Shown here piece by piece: positions 56,198-64,000 of a DNA stretch of 64,000 nt. Below the pieces are notes generated by a model. It was given only the letters and a program-made list of their open reading frames with translations, searched no databases and was not told the origin of the DNA. Source of the stretch: RPQJ01 sp963726665. Its GTDB lineage: Bacteria > Pseudomonadota > Gammaproteobacteria > Steroidobacterales > Steroidobacteraceae. The translations under genes were made by a program, and so were the position numbers. How positions within the stretch are numbered: position 1 is the first letter of the stretch; each line of letters opens with the position of its first letter. The stretch lies in contig CAVSDW010000019.1 of NCBI GenBank assembly GCA_963726665.1, positions 1 to 64,000 of the forward strand, written 5' to 3'.

Positions 56198-58124
56198 TTA
56201 CGGCGTGTACCAGATGGGCGAGGTCCAGGCCCGCTCCTGGACCGCCGAGGGCACGTCGGCCAGCAGCGGCAGCTTGTTCCTGACGGCGTCGTAGGTCGTC
56301 CACCGCGGCGTCGGTATCTCGAGCACGCGGACGTAGTACAGCGCGGGCCTGGCCGGGTCGAAGTCGGGATCGGTCCACGTGCCCATCAGCTCCTCGCTGC
56401 CGATCGTGTTGGCGTACGTCGCTTTCGCCACATCGACCGTGTTTCCGACGGGCGGGAGCTTCCCATGGCCGTCGCGCTTGCGATCGCCGCTCCAGACGAC
56501 GTCGATCACCTTGTCCTGCGGCTCGCCCTTGGCGTCGACCTGGCCCTTGATGATCTGGATGCGATCGAGGTTGGCGCCGTTGGGATCCTTTGCCGCCCAG
56601 ACCGTGAACGTCGGCGCCTTGGATGCCTTCTCGATCGTGCCGCCCATCGGCACGCCATTGCGATAGCCCTGCTCCACGAGTTCACGCGGGTTCGTCGACG
56701 CGGCGCCAAGCTCCGCGCCACCGAAGAACCGCACCTTGATGCGCGTGCCCGAGGTGACGAACGTTTCTCGCGCGGCCATCGCGTCCCAGACCGCGCCGCG
56801 CGTGTTGCGTGTCGCCCAGACGGCGGCGAGCGAACCGGGGTTCGACTCCTTCGACTTGATCCAGCCGTCGATCTCGCCATCGCGCCGCGCCTCGAGCGTG
56901 CCGTCCGCCGGGCCGTGGCTGCCGATGTAGTCGTCTTCGGCGACGTCCGAGGGCAGGCCGTTGTGGTTGTCGGTGCCGCCGATGAAGCCGAGCTGGTAGG
57001 GGTTCGCACCCAGCTTCTGCTGGTAGTCGAGGCCCTTGGTCACGGCCCAGCGCACGAAGTCCTCCTTCTTGAACGTGCGCCCGCTGAACGATCCCGACGC
57101 TGTCGGCGTTCTCGAAATTCGCGAACTCGTCGGCCGGCCAGAAACTCCGATGAACCTCCGAGTTGCCCTTGATCTGCATCATCTCGATCAGGCGCTCGAA
57201 GTGGCTGCGCAGGCGCGCGTAATCGGCCGTGATCGGCTTGCCGGCGTTGTCGAGCGGCTCGAACATCAGGCCCTTGCTGCCGTTCGAGTTGTGCGGAATC
57301 GCCAGCAGCCGCGAGCCTTTCTTCTCCTGCTCGGCCATCCAGGCCCAGAGTTTCTCCTCGTCGGCGCTGTCGAGCGCCGAGAACGGCATGTCGGGGACGT
57401 TGAGGTCACGGAAGATGACGTTGCGATGCATGTTCCCGGCCTGCGGCGCGGCGGTCCATTCGTAGCCTGCCAGCGTCGTGAACTTGCCGGGCCGGTAGTT
57501 GTCGATCGCGGCCTTGATCTCGACGTCCTTCCAGGCGCTGCGCGTGGTCTCGGGACCAGCGTAGAACGGCGGGTGACCGGGGTTCGCGCCGCGGTTGTTT
57601 TCGACGACATACTTCAGGAACCATGCGCGCTGCTCGTCAACGGACTTGAGGTTGCGCAGCTCCTCGAGCATCGGATTGTCGCCGCCCTTGGCACCCGGGA
57701 CCTGCGTCGAGTACATCTCGCCGATGAACTCGGCGTGGTCGGAGACGGCAACCCAGTCGAGCGGCCGGCCGATGTTGTGCTTCTGGCCGTTCACGACCAC
57801 GTCACCGCCCTGCGCGAACTTGTAGGCCTCGTCCGGCGTGATCCGCGCACCGCCGATGTATGCGTCGAGCGAGTAGGACGTGTGCACGTGCGTCTCGCCG
57901 AAGTACGCGTCCTTGAGCGGGTTCTCCGCGACCGCGGCCTCGAGCTGCTCGACCGTTGGCGCCGGGGCGGAGGCCGTCGCGGCTGCGGGTGCCGTCGCCG
58001 TTGCGGCGTCCTTCGGTGTGTCGCCACCGCGGCTGCACCCGGCAAGGCTTGCGACGACCGCACAAAGCAGCGCCGTGGTCACAGCCGAGGCAATATGCCG
58101 CGAGGCGTACGGATCGGTATTCAT
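56198..58124 (-). CDS. DUF3604 secreted PHP-like metallohydrolase, copy B (one frame break)
   Basis: From ATG 58124 a lipoprotein signal ends VVASLAGC, then an Ala/Pro linker. PHP-like motifs: YFGETHVHTSYSLDAYIGG, WVAVSDHAEFIGEMY, LAGYEWTAAPQ, MHRNVIFR, LAIPHNSNGSKG. Near 57100 the frame shifts (ENADSVG to SFSGRTFKKEDFVRW) and continues with GGTDNHNGLPSDVAEDDYIG, ARETFVTSGTRIKVRFF and ERAWTSPIWYTP. One base less gives 641 aa. Being a lipoprotein, it differs from copies A and C. Confidence 0.82.
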
Positions 58125-58146
58125 GGGCGTGCTCACTGTGTGATGT

Positions 58147-60116
58147 TTACGGCGTGTACCAGATGGGCGAGCTCCAGGCCCGCTCCTGGTGCTTCATGGG
58201 AACTTCCGGTGCCATCTTGATCCCGTAACGCACGGCGTCGTAGTTGGTCCAGCGCGGCGTCGGGATCTCGATCACCCGCGCGTAGTAGAAGGCCATCTGC
58301 TTCGGGTCGAAGTCGGGGTCGCGCCACACGGCCGCCAGCTCCGGGTCGCCGATCGAGTCGGTCCAGGTCGCGGTCGCGACGTCCACGGTGTCGCCCACCG
58401 ACGGGACCTTGCCGTCCTTGCCCGGCCTGCGACGCTCCGCATCGCCCCACGCGACGTCGTAGACGTGCTCGTGCGTTTCGCCCTTGGCGTCCAGCCAGCC
58501 CTTGATGACCTGGATGCGGTCGAGGTTGCCGCTCTCCGGATCCTTGATCGCGGCCACGAGGAACGTGGGCGCCTTGCCGGACGGAGCCTTTGCGAGATCG
58601 CCGCCCATCGGCACGCCCTTGGCATAGCCTGCGTCCGCGAGGGAGCGGCTGCGGGCATCGCCGGGCTGGTAGTCATAGCCGCCGAAGAAACGCAGCGTGA
58701 TGCGCGAGCCCGAGGTCGCGTAGACCTCCTTGCGCTTCATCGCATCCCACAGGGCCGTCCGGGTGTTCTCGGTGGCCCAGACGCCCGTATAGCCCGCCGC
58801 GGTGTATTGCCAGTTGTAGCGGGTGAAGCCGAGCCCCTTCTTGGACACACCCGACCAGCGATCCGGGCGCGGCTCCTGGTCCACGTGCTTGCCGAAGAAG
58901 TTGTTCTCCTCGATGGAGGTGAGCGAGTTGTGCACGTCCGTGCCGCCCGCCATGCCCATCTTGAACGGATTGACGCCGAGCGCGCCTGCAGCTTGAGGCC
59001 ATTCAGCAGCCCGCCGCGAATGTACATGTACTGGCGCATGGCCGGCGTCTCGGGCTCGCCCTCCAACGTCAGGTTGCCGTTGTCCCAGCCCTGGATGCCG
59101 TAGTCGGCGAACTCGTCGTTGGGTGAGAGCGTCGGGTGCGTTTCGCTGTTGCCCTTGGTCTGCATCACCTCGATCAGCGGCTCCCACTGCGCGCGACGGC
59201 GTGCGTAGTCCGCGGTGAGCGGCTTGCCTTCGACGTCCACGACGGCAAACATCCGCCCGTTGGACAGGTTCGGGTTGTGCGGAATCGCGAGCATCCTGCC
59301 GCCGGTCTTCTGCTCGTACTTGGCCATCCACTCCCAGAGCTTCTCAGGGTCTTCGCTCTGCCAGGCCGAGAACGGGATGATCTGGTCGGCCTTGTCCTTG
59401 TTGTCGCGGAACAGCACGTTGCGGTGCAGGTTGTTGCCGCCCGGCACCGAGGTCCATTCGTAGCCGATCATGGCGGTGAAGACGCCGGGCTGGTTGTACT
59501 TGTCCGCGGTCGCCGTGTAGGCCTGCCAGACGGTCTTCACCACCGGGCCGACGATGGCCGGATCCGTCAGTGGCTTCGGCAGCGTGCCCTGCGCCTGGGC
59601 GGAGGTCAGTTCGTTCTGGGCATCCTTCGCCTCCTTGCCGCCGGCCTTCAGCATCTTCTGCCAGCGCGCGACCGCGGGGTCGCTCACGAGCGAAGGATTG
59701 CCGCTGTAATACCTCGTAGCCGACGCCCAGGCCCTCCGCATGGTCGGAGACGACGAGGAAGTCGAGCGGCCGCGAGAGCTTGTCCGGAACGCCGGAGGAC
59801 GAGACGATTTCCTCGCCACGTGCGAAACGATACGCGTCTTCCGGGGTGAGCCGGTTGCCGGCGAAGAACGCGTCGCCCGGAGTTCGCCGTGTGATGGTGC
59901 GTGTCGCCGAAGTACACGTGCATCGGGTACTTGCGCCCGGCGTTGGGCGAGTAATCGAGGCCCGAGACGGTTTTCGCGGGCGCCGTCGCCTCGTGGTCTG
60001 CCGCTGCGTCGTGATCCTCTTTCGGGGACGTCACCTGCGCGGATGCGACGGCCGGCAGGCCGCCGAGAGCGGTCGCCGCCACCAGCGCGAGGACCAGATC
60101 GTTTCTCTGTATGCAT
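58147..60116 (-). CDS. DUF3604 secreted PHP-like metallohydrolase, copy C (three frame breaks)
   Basis: ATG 60116 has GGAGG upstream and leads, after an apparent indel, into the signal peptide LVLALVAATALGGLPAVASA. Motifs: YFGDTHHHTANSGDAFFAGN, LVVSDHAEGLGVGYE, MIGYEWTSVPGG, LHRNVLFR, LAIPHNPNLSNGR, GGTDVHNSLTSIEENNFFGK and the end QERAWSSPIWYTP. Breaks lie near 59885, 59710 and 58985. It follows the porin-like gene by 27 bases and precedes copy B by 22 bases. Confidence 0.78.
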
Positions 60117-60143
60117 GTCGACCACCTCCAATGAAGCAATGAG

Positions 60144-61170
60144 CTACTGCTGGGCTTCCTCGGCCTGGGTCCAGTCCTCGCTCTTGTTGCGGGGAGGCTT
60201 GATGCTGAGCGGCACGGACAGCGTGAGGAACACGCCGTCGCCCTCGACGCGATTCTCGGCGCCGAATTCGTGATACCAGCGCAGGTCGACCCCGACCGGG
60301 TGCACCTTGCCCGGGAACTGGTAGGCGATCTCGGGCCCGATCGCGTAGACCCTGCCCTTGTAGTCGCCGAGGACGGCCGGGCCGTTGCTGTCGGCGGTCA
60401 ATTGCTGGAACCAGTAGCCGACGACGCCGACCGTCCAGTTGTGCGGCAGGTGCTGCCGGCCGGACATTTCCAGGTGGAAGTCCGTGCCGCTGCTGTAGTC
60501 GGTGTCCTGGTTGTCGCCGTTGAAGGTGAACCCCAGCACCGACGAGAACTCGCGGCCGCCCTTGAAGTTGGCCATGGTGTAGGCGCCGCCGACGTCGAGC
60601 GCCCAGCGATTGCTGCTCAGGTTGGCGAGCCGCCCGACCTGGTAGGAGCCGATCGGAATCCAGACCGACGAGTAGACGCTCCAGGCCCGGAACTTGTCGC
60701 CGTCGCGATGCTTCCAGCCGACGGAGCCGCCCACGACCGGGTCCGCGAAGCCGCTGTCGGAGTCCGAGAGCTTGACGGCGGGCCCGGTGCACCGCCCGGC
60801 AATGCGCAGTGCCCTTGCCTGTCACGTCGACCTTGCCGAAGGGAATAAGCGCGCTGAACGCGAGGCGCCCGCCGGCGACCGTGACATCGGTCACCCACGT
60901 GAACTGCGGAATATCCATGAGCGCCTGCGCCGACACGTCCTGCACGACGTGATCGCCGAGGCGATCACCGAGCGGCAGCAGGTCGCTGCTGCTCGCGTCG
61001 TACGAGTAGACGTCGTTCGAGAGGTAGAAACCCGGCTTCGGCACGAACGCGGCGAGCGGCCCCCTCTTGCCGAGCAGGTAAACGCTCTTGCCGCCGTCGT
61101 CGGCTCGAGCAGACGGCGCGATGGCGACGCATAGGACGGCCGCGATGGCCGAAAACAGGAATGTGCGCAT
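60144..61170 (-). CDS. Outer-membrane porin-like transporter (phenol meta-pathway type), copy 2 (one frame break)
   Basis: From ATG 61170 a signal peptide (RTFLFSAIAAVLCVAIAPSA) leads to YLLGKRGPLAAFVPKPGFYL, the typical start of the meta-pathway phenol-degradation porin family. Near 60800 the frame breaks and continues with FADPVVGGSVGWKHRDGDKF, WIPIGSYQVGRLANLSSNRW and a barrel end VFLTLSVPLSI. One base less gives 341 aa. It is the first gene of the DUF3604 operon and is divergent from the LysR gene. Confidence 0.82.
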
Positions 61171-61338
61171 GGATTGCCTCCCCCGAGGTCACTGCTGATC
61201 TGCTGCTTGCCAGCTTGAGGCCCTCGCCGCTGCCGGATCTTCGACCTGCGCCGCCTGAATCGCTGCCGATGAGTCGACGTAGACTGAGCACTCTATGCAG
61301 CCGGGTGCCGGCAAGGAATAATGAACTTTGGGGTAGAG

Positions 61339-61356
61339 TGATAGGTGCGCCTATCA
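61339..61356. promoter_or_regulatory. Palindrome before the LysR gene
   Basis: TGATAGG-TGCG-CCTATCA is a 7-base inverted repeat directly before the GGGAGG ribosome site of the LysR gene, in the divergent region facing the porin-like gene. It contains ATAG/CTAT half-sites like those of many LysR regulators, so it is a candidate autoregulatory site. Confidence 0.5.
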
Positions 61357-61368
61357 GGGAGGCCGGTC

Positions 61369-62361
61369 GTGAACGTACGAGACCTGCTGGACGTGCAGGC
61401 AATCTGCGAGGCCGGGAGCTTTCGGAAGGCGGCCGTCGGTGCTCGGCATCACCCAGCCGACGCTCAGCTGCCCGCATCTCGCACCTCGAGGATCAGCTCG
61501 GCGCGAGCCTGTTCGACCGCTCCCGGGGGCAGTCCCGCCCGACGGCGCTGGCGGAGTTCATTGCCACTCGCGCGGCAGGACTCGCGAATGACGCGTCATT
61601 GCTCAGCCGCGAACTCGAACGGCTGGCCCGGGGGCAGACCGGACTGGTGCGGCTGGGCATGGGGCCCGCCCCGATGCGCGCGCTCGTCGGGCCGCTCGCC
61701 GGCCGGGTCCGGGCGCAGCGCCCCGACATCAACCTGGAGATCCGCACCGGAACCAGCACCGCCTTGCGCGGCTGGCTGCTGCAGCGCGAAGTGGACATGG
61801 TCCTGGCGGCGCCGCTCGAGCCGACCGATCCTGCCATCGAGGCGGAACTGATGCTCGAAACCGAGAGCGTCATCGTTGCGCACCCCGACCACCCGATGTT
61901 CAAGGGGCCGCCTCCCGGCATCAGGGAGATATTCAAGTACCCCGCCGCCCTGCCGTTCCTGGAGCCGCGCTACCTGGATTTCGTGCGAGTTCATTTCGGC
62001 GTCGACGTCGCAGTGCAACCCGGTCGGCTCGTCTGCTCCGATTTTGACGTACTGGCCGGTGTCACGGCGGATGCCCCGCATTTCTTCACGGCCGGGCCCC
62101 GCTTCACGTTTGCGAAAGAGATTGCGTCAGGCCGGCTGCGCGTGCTGGAAACCAAGGTGCCGCAGAAGCACCTCGTCCAGCTGCATACCAATCGAAGCGC
62201 CTATCCGCTGCCGGCTGTCGGCCTGGTGCAAGGAGATGGTGCGTCAGGTCTGCGCGGAGTTCGCGCACCAGCATTCCCTGACCGCGCCTGCGGCCGTTCA
62301 GGCCCAGAACGCGACGACCCGCTGCACGACCCAGAACGCGGCCGTCGCGCCGATGAGATAG
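61369..62361 (+). CDS. LysR-family regulator of the DUF3604 locus (frame broken)
   Basis: From GTG 61369 (GGGAGG upstream) the helix-turn-helix reads VRDLLDVQAICEAGSFRKAA, then, after a break near 61437, VLGITQPTLS, and after another near 61470 ARISHLEDQLGASLFDRSRG. The effector domain follows (RLGMGPAPMRALVGPLAGRV, REVDMVLAAPLEPTDPAIEA, FTAGPRFTFAKEIASGRLRV). A last break near 62235 leads to MVRQVCAEFAHQHSLTAPAA. The exact end is uncertain and may overlap the HupE gene. The position opposite the porin-like gene makes it the likely local activator. Confidence 0.72.
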
Positions 62362-63320
62362 GCGACCGGCGTGCGGATCAGGTCCTCCGTGTGCCATGGT
62401 CCGCGCTCCCCGGTGCGGTGCCGGGCGATCAGCCGACCGACGAGCGACAGTACGGCGACCACGGCCGCGATGAAGACCAACTGGCCCGCCTCGACGCCGA
62501 CGTTGAAGAAAAGCAGCGCCACCGGGATGTCCTGCTCCGGCAATCCGATCGAGCGCAGGGCTCCGGCGAAACCGAATCCGTGCAGCAGCCCGAAGACGAA
62601 TGCCACGACCCAGGGTGCGCGCGCGGTGAGCCCTGGCCTGCCTTGCGCGGCGTGCAGGATCTCGGCGGCGACGAACACGACGCTGAGCGCGATCGTGGCC
62701 TCGACCGGCGCCTGCGAGACGTGCACGAGCCCGAGGGTCGCTGCGGCCAGCGTGATGCTGTGCGCGACCGTGAACGCGGTCACCGTGGCGATCAGGCGCT
62801 TCCAGTTGCCGACCAGGAACAACAGGCCGAGCACGAACAGCAGGTGATCGACGCCGAGCAGGATGTGCTCGACGCCGAGCGCGAAATAGGTCTTCGCGAC
62901 CTCGAACCTGCTCGGCGCCGCGGTCACCTCGAAAGTGGGCGATTCGGGCGTCAGGCGCGTGGTCTGTGACGTGCCGTCGAGGCGCTCGACGCGCGCCAGC
63001 ACGTCGGTGCGCGTGGCGCTCAGGCCGTCGATCGTGACCACTTTTCCGGTCAGGCCGCCGGGGCAGGTCGCGCGGAAGCGCTCCACGAAGGCCCCGCCCA
63101 CCATCGCGCCGGAGCTCGGGGCACCCGTGCAGTCCTTCGGCAGGCGAACGTACATCCCGAGTCGGAACTCGCCGCTGGCCGGGACCTTCCACAGCACATC
63201 GTAGGAGCCCGCCTTGAACTCGCGGATCTCGAGATAACCCGGCCGGACTTCGTGCGCGGCAGCCCTCCCCGCAAGGCATGCGAGGCAGGCGAGCAGCGCG
63301 AGTCGCAGCAGGCGCGTCAC
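62298..63320 (-). CDS. HupE/UreJ-family membrane protein
   Basis: The 340-aa protein has a signal peptide (LRLALLACLACLAGRAAA) and a periplasmic domain of about 120 residues. Six to seven helices follow, with the HupE signature GVEHILLGVDHLLFVLGLLF, AFTVAHSITLAAATLGLV and GLLHGFGFAGALRS; these histidines and the aspartate bind Ni or Co in relatives. HupE/UreJ are linked to nickel or cobalt uptake for hydrogenase or urease, neither of which is in the window. The parvulin gene overlaps its start by four bases. Confidence 0.88.
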   Translation of the reverse strand: MTRLLRLALLACLACLAGRAAAHEVRPGYLEIREFKAGSYDVLWKVPASGEFRLGMYVRLPKDCTGAPSSGAMVGGAFVERFRATCPGGLTGKVVTIDGLSATRTDVLARVERLDGTSQTTRLTPESPTFEVTAAPSRFEVAKTYFALGVEHILLGVDHLLFVLGLLFLVGNWKRLIATVTAFTVAHSITLAAATLGLVHVSQAPVEATIALSVVFVAAEILHAAQGRPGLTARAPWVVAFVFGLLHGFGFAGALRSIGLPEQDIPVALLFFNVGVEAGQLVFIAAVVAVLSLVGRLIARHRTGERGPWHTEDLIRTPVAYLIGATAAFWVVQRVVAFWA

Positions 63321-64000
63321 GGCTTCGCAGCAGGCGCGGGCGGCGCAGTGGCCGGAGCCTGCGCCAGCAACTTGCCAAGCTCGCCCTCGTAGCGGACTTC
63401 ATACTTGCCGCGCAGCGAATCGTAGAAGGCATCGTTCACCTGCTGGCGCTGCGCCGCCTGCCACTCGCGCAGGACCGACGGCCGGATCTCCGCGAGTGTC
63501 GGCTGCTTCGCCGGCGTCCGCGCTGCGACCCGCACCAGGTGCAGGCCGTAGGCCGATTCGAAGGGACCGGTCCACTGTCCGAGCGGCGCGCTCTCCACAT
63601 CGGCCGAGAACGCTTCGCCGAAGGTGTTGGAAATTTCCTGCGGTGTGGCGCGTTCCATGGACGGCGGCAGCATCGTCGGGTCGCCGGCCTCCGCCGGATC
63701 GGCGGGGCCCCTGCCCGACTGCAGTTCCGCCAGCAGCTTTTCGGCATCGCTTCGCGCGACGTTCCCACGGCGATCGGTGCTGAGGAACACCTGCTGGAAC
63801 GAAAGCATCGGCGCCGCCACGAACTTGTCGGCGTGTGCGTCGAGGAACTGCTGAAGCTCGGCTTCGGTCGGCTGGCGCGACTCGGCCACGTCCTCCGAGA
63901 CGAACTCCATCTTCTGGCGGAGGCGACGGCGGATCACCGTGTCGTCACGGTCGAGGCCGATCGCGATCGACTCGCGATAGAACACCTCTTCCTTCACGTA
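63317..64000 (-). CDS. Parvulin-type peptidyl-prolyl isomerase (partial, runs off the window)
   Basis: At least 227 residues are present and the frame is open to the window edge, so the N-terminus, including any signal peptide, is missing. The PpiC/SurA-like domain is seen in MLSFQQVFLSTDRRGNVARS and LGQWTGPFESAYGLHLVRVA. The end is a Pro/Ala-rich tail. It should help fold envelope proteins in the periplasm. Its stop overlaps the HupE start (ATGA), so the two are co-transcribed. Confidence 0.85.
   Translation of the reverse strand, partial: YVKEEVFYRESIAIGLDRDDTVIRRRLRQKMEFVSEDVAESRQPTEAELQQFLDAHADKFVAAPMLSFQQVFLSTDRRGNVARSDAEKLLAELQSGRGPADPAEAGDPTMLPPSMERATPQEISNTFGEAFSADVESAPLGQWTGPFESAYGLHLVRVAARTPAKQPTLAEIRPSVLREWQAAQRQQVNDAFYDSLRGKYEVRYEGELGKLLAQAPATAPPAPAAKP

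Overview
The window is a GC-rich, gene-dense bacterial chromosome segment. The envelope genes (MlaFED-type lipid transport, TolC/adaptor/RND efflux, TonB family protein, GspA/GspB, lipoproteins, outer-membrane porin-like proteins) mark a Gram-negative proteobacterium. I lean to a gammaproteobacterium near Xanthomonadales, Nevskiales or Steroidobacterales, but no rRNA or ribosomal gene is present to settle this. I recognised no tRNA, rRNA, CRISPR array, prophage or insertion sequence.

Layout. 0.1-3.4 kb: a membrane protein, an unrecognised protein and undecaprenyl-diphosphatase UppP. 3.4-7.2 kb: a truncated ABC permease meeting a minus-strand Mla/MCE lipid-transport operon (MlaE with STAS domain, MlaF, MlaD, PqiC-like lipoprotein). 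7.2-9.2 kb: a KefB-type antiporter. 9.4-15.8 kb: a TetR regulator with a palindromic operator, then a tripartite RND efflux operon. 15.8-16.5 kb: a YtrA-type GntR regulator, a 51-aa membrane peptide and a perfect palindrome. 16.7-22.5 kb: malate dehydrogenase, an APC permease, a DUF4286/DUF3667 protein and DinB. 22.5-32.8 kb: a c-type cytochrome, GspA-GspB, a Cys/Met PLP enzyme, a rhodanese, RidA with a divergent LysR, an EEP-family hydrolase and a TonB protein carrying a receiver-like domain. 32.9-42.2 kb: a beta-CASP nuclease, a large sensor with a degenerate HD-GYP domain, a host-attachment family protein, a DUF4136 lipoprotein, a thioredoxin-like protein, a YdcZ transporter, a bactofilin-like protein, a methyltransferase and YebC. 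42.4-49.3 kb: an NHL-propeller protein, a VapBC pair, a YgiQ-type radical SAM protein and a phospholipase D.

49.4-64 kb holds the least understood locus. It has three secreted DUF3604 (PHP-like metallohydrolase) paralogs with two porin-like outer-membrane proteins, a bile-acid/sodium symporter family protein, a DUF3300 protein, a Lys/Asp-rich secreted peptide, a LysR regulator, a HupE/UreJ permease and a parvulin isomerase. Apart from the LysR gene, all lie on the minus strand. This looks like an undescribed periplasmic system, probably metal dependent, for degrading or modifying an imported compound.

About 17 genes, all downstream of 9.6 kb, carry reading-frame breaks although sequence and motifs stay conserved in the next frame. 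Most span lengths fit one extra base, often beside G/C runs. I read these as likely sequence insertion errors rather than decay, and I annotate the full gene spans with approximate break positions.
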